From Acinetobacter chinensis (GTDB lineage: Bacteria > Pseudomonadota > Gammaproteobacteria > Pseudomonadales > Moraxellaceae), in the NCBI RefSeq assembly GCF_002165375.2, contig NZ_CP032134.1:1054001-1118000 (forward strand): a stretch of DNA of 64,000 nucleotides. Direction: 5' to 3'. Below the pieces are notes generated by a model. That model ran no database searches, had not been told where the DNA came from, and worked only from the letters and a program-made list of their open reading frames with translations. Position 1 is the first letter of the stretch, and the number at the start of each line of letters is the position of its first letter. The translations under genes were made by a program, and so were the position numbers. This document shows, one piece after another, positions 53,329 to 61,686 of the stretch.

Positions 53329-54573
53329 ATGAGCCATCTTGCTGAAGCGATATCAGTGCGTAATGTCACATTCAAGAACCGAATCATAAAAGGTGCAATG
53401 AGTGAGGCACTGGCGAACTACGAAGGGCAACCCAACCATCTGCACTTCGGGTTATATGAGGCATGGGCAAAAGGTGGACTGGGCTGCGCCATTACAGGCA
53501 ATGTCATGGTGGATTTCCGTGCGAAAAATGAACCTGGTGTTGTTGTCGTAGAGACAGAGCGTGATTTGCCTGCACTGAAAAAATGGGCTGATATTGGTAA
53601 ACAATATGGCATGGTGCAGCTGATACAGTTGTCTCATCCAGGACGACAGTGTCCAAAAGGGCTGAATAAAGAAACTGTTTCTGCATCTGCTGTGCCATTC
53701 AGTCCATTACTGGCAACGACTTTTGGTACACCACGTGAACTTCGTGAAGAAGAAATTCTGGATATTATCCATCGTTTTGCTGAAGCTGCTCGTATCTGTG
53801 AAAAAGCCGGTTTTGAAGGTGTTCAGCTTCATGGTGCGCATGGTTATCTGATCAGTCAGTTCCTGTCTCCTTTGACCAATAAGCGTCAGGATCAGTGGGG
53901 CGGTTCCATAGAAAACCGTATGCGTTTTCTGCTGGAGATTTATAAAGCAGTCCGTGCAGCAACTTCAGAAAGCTTTATTGTTTCAGTCAAACTGAATTCG
54001 GCAGATTTCCAGCGTGGTGGTATTACAGAAGAAGAAGTGATTCAGGTCTTTAAAGCAATTGATGATGCAGGCATTGATCTGATTGAAGTCTCAGGTGGTA
54101 CTTATGAAGCACCGGCAATGGCGGGTGCAAAAGCAGATAAACGTAAAGTCAGTACCATTGCACGTGAAGCATATTTCCTCGATTTTGCAGAAAAAGTCCG
54201 TAAGGAAGTTAAATGCCACATTATGGTGACAGGTGGTTTCCGTACAGTTTCGGGCATGAATGCTGCGCTGGACAGTGGTGCCTGTGAGTTTATCGGGATT
54301 GCCCGTCCGCTGGCAGTAGAAACTGATCTGACTGACCGTCTGATTGCAGGTCAGGATGTCCGTTATGCGGTTGAACAGATTAAAACAGGAATTCCAATGG
54401 TGGACAAAATGGCCATTATGGAAATTTTATGGTATGCCGCTCAGTTCAAAGCGATCGGTGAAGGTAAAAAGCCAAACCCTAAACTTTCGCCATTAAAAGT
54501 GTTCTTCCATTATGCAAAAAATAATGTCAAAGCGGTTATTCAGGGGCGTGTGAACTCCAGAAAATCTGCTTAA
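53329..54573 (+). CDS. NADH:flavin oxidoreductase (Old Yellow Enzyme family)
   Basis: A 414-residue FMN-dependent ene-reductase with TIM-barrel motifs: FKNRIIKGAMSEALA near residue 15, MVQLIQLSHPGRQCP near 100, GFEGVQLHGAHGYLISQFLS near 163 (HGAHGYL is the family signature) and FIGIARPLAVETDL near 322. It reduces activated double bonds or nitro compounds with NAD(P)H; the natural substrate is unknown. A monocistronic unit, with palindromes upstream and a terminator downstream, suggests inducible expression. Confidence 0.87.
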   Translation: MSHLAEAISVRNVTFKNRIIKGAMSEALANYEGQPNHLHFGLYEAWAKGGLGCAITGNVMVDFRAKNEPGVVVVETERDLPALKKWADIGKQYGMVQLIQLSHPGRQCPKGLNKETVSASAVPFSPLLATTFGTPRELREEEILDIIHRFAEAARICEKAGFEGVQLHGAHGYLISQFLSPLTNKRQDQWGGSIENRMRFLLEIYKAVRAATSESFIVSVKLNSADFQRGGITEEEVIQVFKAIDDAGIDLIEVSGGTYEAPAMAGAKADKRKVSTIAREAYFLDFAEKVRKEVKCHIMVTGGFRTVSGMNAALDSGACEFIGIARPLAVETDLTDRLIAGQDVRYAVEQIKTGIPMVDKMAIMEILWYAAQFKAIGEGKKPNPKLSPLKVFFHYAKNNVKAVIQGRVNSRKSA

Positions 54574-54595
54574 TCTATTTTAAAGCTGTTCAGAT

Positions 54596-54626
54596 CAAAA
54601 AAGCCCTCAGTTCTTGAGGGTTTTTT
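54596..54626 (+). terminator. Terminator of the Old Yellow Enzyme gene
   Basis: CCCTCA-GTTCT-TGAGGG flanked by A and T runs. Confidence 0.88.
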
Positions 54627-54925
54627 ATACTTTATCTGAGAATCTATGAATAGATGTGAATAAAAAGTCTGCCATTTTCTTGTTTAACACTTGAGGTAAA
54701 ATACCGATTATATTTTTTAATATACCTCGTTATTTCAATTGCCTACTCTCTAATGAATCCTACTGGAAGCCACTTTATGACAGTGTTTGATAGAGAATCT
54801 GTTCGAAAAAGTTTAAATCGGGTTACATTTAAGTACATAAAATTGCAGAAAAATTATCTTTAGCTTCATTTGTAGAAAATGCGGATGGTTTCGGAAATGT
54901 GATTGTAGAGGTGGTCCCACTTGTT
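54627..54925 (+). pseudogene. Gene remnant left of the IS element
   Basis: No intact gene. A broken frame is visible: ATG at 54778 reads MTVFDRESVRKSLNRVTFKY and then loses frame. A frame running from about 54838 reads HKIAEKLSLASFVENADGFG, then NVIVEVVPLV, up to the IS end at 54926. Right of the IS a short tail (NLRIHLFVEKSGGN, ending in TAA near 56215) and a terminator may belong to the same interrupted gene. The family is not recognised. Confidence 0.35.
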
Positions 54926-54967
54926 TGAACAACTAAAAGCGTATTTATAAGTGATATTCCGCTCTAG

Positions 54968-55708
54968 TTAAGCCACCTTGTTTTGTTGGGGTAGCTGATC
55001 ATAGTAAAACTCATTTGGTGTCATTTTGTCTAGACTCGAATGAGGTCGTTTCAAATTATAAAACTCAAAATATGCACTTAATTGCTTTTTCGCATCTGTG
55101 ACACTGCTATAAGCTTTGAGATACACCTCTTCATATTTAACGCTCCGCCATAATCGTTCAACCATCACATTATCTACCCATCGACCTTTACCATCCATAC
55201 TGATTTGAATGCCATTTGATTTCAATACATCAATAAATGCATCACTGGTAAACTGGCTGCCTTGGTCTGTATTAAATATTTCAGGTCGACCATATTTTTC
55301 AATCGCTTCATTTAAAGCCGAAATACAAAAATCCACCTCCATACTAATCGATACCCTATGCGCAAGTACCTTGCGGCTATGCCAATCAATCACAGCACAT
55401 AAATAAACAAAGCCTTTTGCCATAGGGATATACGTTATATCCGTAGACCACACTTGATTACTGCGCTGAATAGCCAACCCTTTGAGCAGATATGGATATT
55501 TACGGTGAGCTTGATTAGCCTGGCTTAAATTTGGTTTGCAATATAACGCCTGAATACCCATTTTCTTCATTAAAGTACGTGTATGACGTCGTCCTATATG
55601 ATGTCCTTGACGATTCAACAAATCACGCATCATACGACTGCCTGCAAAAGGATATTGCATATGTAATTCATCAATACATCGCATCAGCTTCAGATCTGAT
55701 GCACTCAC
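54968..55708 (-). CDS. IS3-family transposase OrfB (catalytic part)
   Basis: At least 246 residues of integrase-type transposase. The HTH-like N-terminus has AGSRMMRDLLNRQGHHIGRR. The rve catalytic core has Asp in WSTDITYIPMAKGFVYLCAV, the second Asp in NTDQGSQFT and Glu in MVERLWRSVKYEEVYL. The closing FYNLKRPHSSLDKMTPNEFY is typical. The coding frame continues upstream of the listed GTG start to about 55800, in the -1 frame of orfA, so the active product is probably an OrfAB fusion made by -1 frameshifting near the CACAAAAG at the end of orfA. Confidence 0.88.
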   Translation of the reverse strand: MSASDLKLMRCIDELHMQYPFAGSRMMRDLLNRQGHHIGRRHTRTLMKKMGIQALYCKPNLSQANQAHRKYPYLLKGLAIQRSNQVWSTDITYIPMAKGFVYLCAVIDWHSRKVLAHRVSISMEVDFCISALNEAIEKYGRPEIFNTDQGSQFTSDAFIDVLKSNGIQISMDGKGRWVDNVMVERLWRSVKYEEVYLKAYSSVTDAKKQLSAYFEFYNLKRPHSSLDKMTPNEFYYDQLPQQNKVA

Positions 55709-55794
55709 AGGTTTTGGGCGATAGTAATAACAACCACGGGAGACTTTCAGCAGCTTAGCTTGCTTAGATACTGAAATCTGAAGTGAGTCGTCGA

Positions 55795-56100
55795 TTAACT
55801 TTTGTGGTTGAAGCGGCCCAGTTTCTTCAACACACCTTCTAAAAAATCAATTTCTAATGCCTGCTCACCGATTTTTGCATGTAGTTTTTTTAGATCGATG
55901 GGTGGTTCTGTTGGAGCTTTTGATTGATCGAAAGCTTGCGAGGAAGCTGAGATCAATTGATTTTTCCAGTCAATAATTTGGTTTTGATGAACATCAAACT
56001 CAGCACTCAATTCAGCAAGTGTTTTTTCTGCTTTAATCGCAGCAAGTGCTACCTTAGCTTTAAAATCATTTGAATGATTTCTTCTTGGTCTACGTGCCAT
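55795..56100 (-). CDS. IS3-family transposase OrfA (HTH protein)
   Basis: A 101-residue DNA-binding protein, starting MARRPRRNHSNDFKAKVALA, with an HTH (AELSAEFDVHQNQIIDWKNQ) and a C-terminal leucine-zipper-like stretch (LHAKIGEQALEIDFLEGVLK). This is the usual OrfA of IS3 elements. I chose the ATG at 56100, which has GGAG ten bases upstream; an upstream ATG at 56112 is in frame. It overlaps the orfB frame, as needed for frameshift production of the transposase. Confidence 0.88.
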   Translation of the reverse strand: MARRPRRNHSNDFKAKVALAAIKAEKTLAELSAEFDVHQNQIIDWKNQLISASSQAFDQSKAPTEPPIDLKKLHAKIGEQALEIDFLEGVLKKLGRFNHKS

Positions 56101-56273
56101 AAAATACTCCATATATTGATGTTTATAACATCATTTGAGGAGCAGAATATCACTTATAGGAGTTGTTCAAATTTACGGATCCATCTCTTTGTTGAGAAAT
56201 CAGGGGGGAATTAAATTTTGATCGTATACTGCTCAATTTGATTGGCGAAATATATCCAATCTACTAAAAAACC

Positions 56274-56302
56274 AAGCGATTTATTGCCAAATCGCTTTTT
56301 TT
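56274..56302 (+). terminator. Terminator right of the IS element
   Basis: AAGCGATTT-ATTGCC-AAATCGCTT followed by seven T. No intact gene ends just before it; it may belong to the gene broken by the IS. The following 170 bases to the Sel1 gene are AT-rich and empty. Confidence 0.85.
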
Positions 56303-56471
56303 AAGGATGAATAATGATTGTTAAATAATTAAGAATTTTATTTAAATATTTTTTATTTTACATAACGGTCATCATATTTAATTAAGCAGAAACTTGTAAG
56401 AATAGAGTCTATTTAATTCTTACTATTTATAAAGTAAATTAAGCTATATTTATTATATTTAAATTTTAATT

Positions 56472-57713
56472 ATGAAGCTTAATAAAAATATTTTTTTACC
56501 TTTGATGTTGTTGTTTTTAGTTCATGCCTCATTTGCTCAGGCACCTGATTTTAATCAGACACAGCAAGCCGCCTTTCAGGGAAATGCAGAGGCACGAAAT
56601 AACCTTGGATGGATGTATTACAAAGGACTGAGCGTTCCACAGAACTATGCTGAAGCTATCGAGTGGTTCAGTAAAGCTGCTAAGCAAGGGCAAGCTAGTG
56701 CACAATTTCATCTTGGCATGATGTATTACAACGGACAAGGCATTCCACAGAGCTATGACAAAGCTGCTGAGTGGCTTAGCAAAGCCGCGAATCAGGGGGG
56801 TGTTCCTGCACAAACTAACCTTGGATGGATGTATTACAAAGGACTAGGCGTTTCACAGAACTATGCTGAAGCTATTGAGTGGTTCAGTAAAGCCGCTGAG
56901 CAAGGGCAAGCTGGTGCACAATTTAACCTTGGATTAATGTATAAGAAAGGACAGGGCATTCCACAAAGCTATATTAAAGCTGTTGAATGGTATAACAAAG
57001 CTGCATCACAAGGGCAAGCTCAAGCTCAATATAACCTTGGACTAATGTATGACAAAGGACAGGGTGTGCCACAGAACGATGCCAAGGCTGCTGAATGGTA
57101 CAGCAAAGCCGCGGATCAGGGAGGTGTGGCTGCTCAATATAATCTTGGATTAATGTATAAGAAAGGACAAGGCGTGCCACAGAATGATGCCAAAGCCTTT
57201 GAATGGTACAGCAAAGCCGCGGATCAGGGAGATGCGGCTGCTCAATATAATCTTGGAGTGATGTATTACAAAGGACAGGGCGTGCCACAGGATGATGTCA
57301 AAGCCGTTGAATGGTTCAGTAAAGCAGCCTCCCAAGGATATGCTGCTGCTAAAAATAGTCTTGGACTGATGTATAAAAAAGGTCAGGGTGTGCCACAGAA
57401 CGATGCCAAAGCCTTTGAATGGTTCAGCAAAGCCGCCTCTCGGGGAGATGCTGCTGCTCAAAATAATCTTGGAACGATGTATAAAAACGGACAGGGTGTG
57501 AGCCAAAATAATACTTTAGCAAATGAATGGTATTTAAAAGCAGCAAACAATGGAAGTGCGATGGCACAATTTAATATTGGTATAAATTATTTAAATGGTA
57601 GTGGTGGGTTACAGAAAAACCGTACACAAGCCCTGAACTGGTTAAAAAAAGCAGCAAATAATGGGCATGCCCAAGCAAAATTAATGCTTGTAGAGGACTT
57701 CAATAAGCAATAG
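56472..57713 (+). CDS. Secreted Sel1-repeat protein
   Basis: A 413-residue protein. The signal peptide MKLNKNIFLPLMLLFLVHAS is followed by ten 36-residue Sel1 (TPR-like) repeats of type AQYNLGLMYKKGQGVPQNDA and a partial eleventh. The repeats form a right-handed solenoid that binds proteins. Repeats 5-8 are nearly identical at the DNA level, a sign of recent duplication. Bacterial Sel1 proteins act in envelope signalling and host interaction; a specific role is not inferable. It sits alone beside the IS, in AT-rich DNA. Confidence 0.9.
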   Translation: MKLNKNIFLPLMLLFLVHASFAQAPDFNQTQQAAFQGNAEARNNLGWMYYKGLSVPQNYAEAIEWFSKAAKQGQASAQFHLGMMYYNGQGIPQSYDKAAEWLSKAANQGGVPAQTNLGWMYYKGLGVSQNYAEAIEWFSKAAEQGQAGAQFNLGLMYKKGQGIPQSYIKAVEWYNKAASQGQAQAQYNLGLMYDKGQGVPQNDAKAAEWYSKAADQGGVAAQYNLGLMYKKGQGVPQNDAKAFEWYSKAADQGDAAAQYNLGVMYYKGQGVPQDDVKAVEWFSKAASQGYAAAKNSLGLMYKKGQGVPQNDAKAFEWFSKAASRGDAAAQNNLGTMYKNGQGVSQNNTLANEWYLKAANNGSAMAQFNIGINYLNGSGGLQKNRTQALNWLKKAANNGHAQAKLMLVEDFNKQ

Positions 57714-57924
57714 AGACTTTCTAAAATTAACATAATACACCTTATAAGAAAGGTATTGTATGAGTTAAATAATTTCAATAACTTGAAGTTGATAAAGTGC
57801 CTGACTTGGAAAAGTTGGGTATTTTTATATGAAATTTCATTGTTTCACGTAAACCAACATTAGGTAGTTATAAATCATTGCCAATAATGAATGTAATCCT
57901 CCCATCACTGAGAGGATTCTTCAT

Positions 57925-59166
57925 TTATGCTGTATGACTGTGATATCCCAGTTCGTGTTTTAAGTGCGCAATCGCTTCAATCCGTTTCTGAATCAGCATC
58001 TCTCCAATATCAGGACCTTTCACATCAGAAGGTAAGTCTGATGCTTTAATACTGCGGACTTTCTGCATGACATCCAGCAGATACTGAGCCTGAGGATAAG
58101 CACGTTCTTCCAGTCCCAGACGACCACGCGCATCACATTCACATGCCTGAACAAAAGCCTCTACACGCTCAGGACGACGCAGTACATCCAGACGTTGCAG
58201 TAAACGCCATACAGTACCAGCTTTCAATGTAAATGCCTGATGACACTTTAAATGCTCCTTACATACAGCAAGAGCCAGCTGTTTTGTATTTGTAGGCACA
58301 CGCAAACGGTCACAGACTTCAGTCACAGGGGCAATCCCACGCTCTTCATGCATGATGTGACGGGGTAATTCATCGACAGGAGTTAAAGCTTTCCCGAGGT
58401 CGTGTACAAGTACTGCAAAACGTACATCCAGTGAATAACCGGCTTTACATGCCTGCTGAAGTGACATCATGGTATGAATGCCGCAGTCTATTTCTGGATG
58501 ATATTCTGGGCGTTGTGGTACACCGTACAGCGCATCAATTTCAGGAAATAAAATTTTTAAAGCACCACAACTGCGCAATACTTCAAAATACACATTGGCA
58601 TGATTTTCCATCAGTGCCCGTGCTGTTTCTTTCCAGACCCGTTCTGCTGTCAGTGCCTGTAATTCGCCAGATTCTGCCAGCTGGCGCATCAGGGCAACGG
58701 TTTCTTCAGCAACACTGAAACCATAAGCTGCATAGCGGGCAGCAAAACGTGCAACACGCAAGACGCGCAGAGGATCTTCTGCAAAAGCATCAGAAACATG
58801 ACGTAAAATTTTCTGTTTTAAATCTGTCTGCCCATTATAAGGGTCATAGATATTGCCATCATCATCCATTGCTATGGCATTGATGGTCAGGTCACGTCGG
58901 ATCAGGTCATCTTCAAGTGTGACAGAAGGGGCGGTATAGAACTCAAAACCATGATAACCATGCCCAGACTTACGTTCAGTACGGGCGAGAGCATATTCAT
59001 CTTTGGTTTCAGGATGTAGAAAAACAGGAAAATCTTTCCCCACAGGCATATAGCCCTGTGCAATCAGCTGTTCTGGCGTAGCGCCGACAACGACATAATC
59101 TTTTTCGTGATAGGGGTGTCCGAGCAACTGATCTCTGACGGCACCACCTACTAAATAAACTCGCAT
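57925..59166 (-). CDS. cca: CCA-adding tRNA nucleotidyltransferase
   Basis: A 413-residue enzyme, the length of the E. coli multifunctional Cca. The start MRVYLVGGAVRDQLLGHPYH has the G-G-x-V-R-D motif and KDYVVVG the metal-binding region. RDLTINAIAMDDDGNIYDPY and LRVLRVARFAARYAAYGF are class II hallmarks. A C-terminal HD domain (VLVHDLGKALTP near 255) gives phosphatase activity. It adds and repairs the 3' CCA of tRNA. I chose ATG at 59166; the frame extends to 59226 but those residues fall in the terminator of the upstream gene. Confidence 0.95.
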   Translation of the reverse strand: MRVYLVGGAVRDQLLGHPYHEKDYVVVGATPEQLIAQGYMPVGKDFPVFLHPETKDEYALARTERKSGHGYHGFEFYTAPSVTLEDDLIRRDLTINAIAMDDDGNIYDPYNGQTDLKQKILRHVSDAFAEDPLRVLRVARFAARYAAYGFSVAEETVALMRQLAESGELQALTAERVWKETARALMENHANVYFEVLRSCGALKILFPEIDALYGVPQRPEYHPEIDCGIHTMMSLQQACKAGYSLDVRFAVLVHDLGKALTPVDELPRHIMHEERGIAPVTEVCDRLRVPTNTKQLALAVCKEHLKCHQAFTLKAGTVWRLLQRLDVLRRPERVEAFVQACECDARGRLGLEERAYPQAQYLLDVMQKVRSIKASDLPSDVKGPDIGEMLIQKRIEAIAHLKHELGYHSHTA

Positions 59167-59214
59167 GAAAAAACCTCTATTCTTATTGCCATCATGCAAC
59201 AGAACAGAGGTTTT
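59167..59214 (-). terminator. Terminator of maeB
   Basis: On the reverse strand AAAACCTCTGTTCT and AGAATAGAGGTTTT form a 14-pair stem with one G-U pair, followed by a T run that reaches the cca start. The loop is about 17 bases. Its overlap with the cca start region suggests cca is read partly by read-through from maeB. Confidence 0.75.
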
Positions 59215-59258
59215 CTCAAGTGACAAGATGTGATCAAGTCTGCAAATTAAGCAAGTGC

Positions 59259-61538
59259 TTAAAGAGCATCTTTCTCCGTTTCCTGAATTTCAGCAACTGT
59301 CAGCGCAGTCATGTTGACTACACGACGGGTTGTTGCTGTAGGTGTCAGAATATGCACAGGTTTCGCTGCACCGAGTAAAATAGGACCAATGGTCACATTG
59401 TTACCAGAAGTGGATTTTAAAAGGTTAAACGAAATATTTGCAGCATCCAGATTTGGCATGATCAGTAAGTTCGCAGAACCTTTGAAACGCGAGTTCGGGA
59501 ATGCAAAGTGACGGATGTTTTCGTCCAGCGCAGCATCTGCATGCATTTCACCTTCCACTTCAAGTTCAGGTGCAATCTCAGTCAGGATCTCAAATACTTT
59601 ACGCATTTTCTGTGCGCTTGGGTCAGTCTGGTCAGAACCAAAACTTGAGTGAGACAGTAAAGCAACACGAGGTGTCATACCGAAACGGCGAACTTCTTCA
59701 GCTGCTAAAATGGTCATTTCAGCAAGCTGTTCAGCAGTAGGATTAGTATTTACATACGTGTCGGCAATGAACAGGTTACGGTCTTCAAGCATCAGCGCGT
59801 TGAGAGTAAAGAAGTTATTACGACCTTCTTTCAGTCCAATGATATTGCGCACGAAATCCAGATGGATGTCATAGCTTGAATAAGTACCACACAACATACC
59901 ATCAGCCGAACCATGACGGACCAGCATTGCAGCGATCAGGGTTGAACGGCGGCGTGATTCACGCTGAGCGTATTCTGGAGTAACACCTTTGCGCTGCATG
60001 ATGGTGTAGTAATCATCTGCAAAAGTTTCATAATCAGGGTTATTTTCCTGATCAACAATAGTGATGTTCACACCATTTTCCAAACGTAAGCCCAGTTTTT
60101 TGATGTTCGCTTCAATGACTGCTGTACGACCAACTAGGATTGGCAGGGCTAAACCTTCATCCACCGCAATCTGTACTGCACGAAGTACACGAAGATCTTC
60201 ACCTTCAGCGTATGCAATACGTTTTGGATCTGATTTTGCCTGAGCAAAAATTGGTTTCATCATCAGTGCAGAGTTATAAACAAACTCAGACAGACGCTGA
60301 CGGTACGCAGAGAAATCAGTGATAGGACGGCTTGCAACACCTGAATCCATTGCAGCCTGAGCAACAGCAGGAGCAATTTCAAGAATCAGACGCTGATCAA
60401 GTGGACGTGGAATTAGGTAGTCACGACCAAAAGACGCAGATTTTTCACCATAAGAAGCGGCATCTGCCTCCACGTGCGCCATACGAGCAATCGCATGTAC
60501 GCAGGCAATCTTCATTTCTTCGTTAATGGTGGTTGCACCAACATCCAGAGCACCACGGAAAATGTACGGGAAGCAAAGTGCGTTGTTTACCTGGTTAGGG
60601 TAGTCTGAACGACCAGTCGCCATAATCACATCAGGGCGAACTTCATGTGCGTGTTCAGGTAAAATTTCTGGATCCGGGTTTGCCAATGCAAAGATGATTG
60701 GATCAGCCGCCATCACTTTAACCATTTCTTTGGTCAGAATACCTGCCGCAGAAAGCCCCAGGAACATATCCGCGCCAGCGATCACATCTGCAATCTGCGA
60801 GCCTTCAATATCCTGTACATAGCGTTTTTTGGATTCGTCCAGACCTTCACGTTTTGTGGTTAATAAACCACGTGAGTCAGCAACAACGATGTTTTCTTTT
60901 TTCGCACCGATTGCACACAGCAGATCGAGGCAGGAAAGGGCAGCAGCACCTGCACCTGAAGCGACAATTTTGATTTCATCAATTTTTTTGCCGTTCAGCT
61001 GTAAAGCATTGATCAGTGCTGAACCTACAATGATGGATGTACCATGCTGGTCATCGTGGAATACAGGAATATTCATGCGTTCACGAAGTTTCTGCTCAAT
61101 GTAGAAACATTCTGGCGCTTTAATATCTTCCAGGTTGATACCACCAAAAGTAGGTTCTAATGCTGCAACGATATCAACAATTTTATCTGGATCATTTTCA
61201 GCAATCTCGATGTCAAATACATCAACGCCTGCAAACTTCTTGAACAGTACGCCTTTACCTTCCATAACCGGTTTTGATGCTAAAGGACCAATATTGCCCA
61301 GACCCAGAACGGCTGTACCGTTACTGACCACTGCGACGAGGTTTCCACGCGCAGTATACAATGCTGCTTTTGATGGGTCTTTTTCAATTTCTAAACAAGG
61401 TGCTGCGACCCCAGGAGAGTAGGCAAGAGCAAGGTCGTGCTGGTTGACCAGCTGCTTGCTTGGTGTGACGCTGATTTTCCCCGGTGTTGGAAATTCATGG
61501 TAGTAAAGGGCTTGCTGCTTTAATGATTGATCGTCCAT
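59259..61538 (-). CDS. maeB: NADP-dependent malic enzyme MaeB
   Basis: A 759-residue large malic enzyme. The N-terminal malic domain has LALAYSPGVAAPCLEIEKDP and FHDDQHGTSIIVGSALINAL, an NAD(P)-binding domain follows (KIVASGAGAAALSCLDLL), and a C-terminal phosphotransacetylase-like domain runs from about residue 430. It converts malate to pyruvate with NADPH formation; the PTA-like domain is regulatory in this family. Together with pckG at the other end of the window it serves gluconeogenic growth on organic acids. Length matches E. coli MaeB. Confidence 0.95.
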   Translation of the reverse strand: MDDQSLKQQALYYHEFPTPGKISVTPSKQLVNQHDLALAYSPGVAAPCLEIEKDPSKAALYTARGNLVAVVSNGTAVLGLGNIGPLASKPVMEGKGVLFKKFAGVDVFDIEIAENDPDKIVDIVAALEPTFGGINLEDIKAPECFYIEQKLRERMNIPVFHDDQHGTSIIVGSALINALQLNGKKIDEIKIVASGAGAAALSCLDLLCAIGAKKENIVVADSRGLLTTKREGLDESKKRYVQDIEGSQIADVIAGADMFLGLSAAGILTKEMVKVMAADPIIFALANPDPEILPEHAHEVRPDVIMATGRSDYPNQVNNALCFPYIFRGALDVGATTINEEMKIACVHAIARMAHVEADAASYGEKSASFGRDYLIPRPLDQRLILEIAPAVAQAAMDSGVASRPITDFSAYRQRLSEFVYNSALMMKPIFAQAKSDPKRIAYAEGEDLRVLRAVQIAVDEGLALPILVGRTAVIEANIKKLGLRLENGVNITIVDQENNPDYETFADDYYTIMQRKGVTPEYAQRESRRRSTLIAAMLVRHGSADGMLCGTYSSYDIHLDFVRNIIGLKEGRNNFFTLNALMLEDRNLFIADTYVNTNPTAEQLAEMTILAAEEVRRFGMTPRVALLSHSSFGSDQTDPSAQKMRKVFEILTEIAPELEVEGEMHADAALDENIRHFAFPNSRFKGSANLLIMPNLDAANISFNLLKSTSGNNVTIGPILLGAAKPVHILTPTATTRRVVNMTALTVAEIQETEKDAL

Positions 61539-61686
61539 CTGAATCTCGATTGTTACTTAAGTTACCAGCGACGCTGATAGTTTTTGCTAAATTTGATCGA
61601 ATATACCATTAGTTGCCTGCTTATCACAGTCAGACATGACTCTTTTTCAAACAAACTTAGATTTCAGGTCAATGGACTTATAGGTG

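Larger units (their letters stand above)
54926..56169 (-). mobile_element. IS3-family insertion sequence
   Basis: About 1244 bases carrying overlapping orfA and orfB on the reverse strand. The ends read TGAACAACT at left (54926) and its complement ending TTGTTCA at right (56169). A second shared block, ATAAGTGATATTC, lies inside both ends but at different distances, so the left end carries about nine extra bases. No target-site duplication is visible in the three to four flanking bases, so the element may have recombined. The orf pair and the DDE motifs show the IS3 family; the exact IS name is not known to me. Confidence 0.85.

Noticed and set aside
57896..57918. Hairpin AATCCTC/GAGGATT after cca as a terminator
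   Set aside because: The stem is short and no T run follows on the reverse strand.
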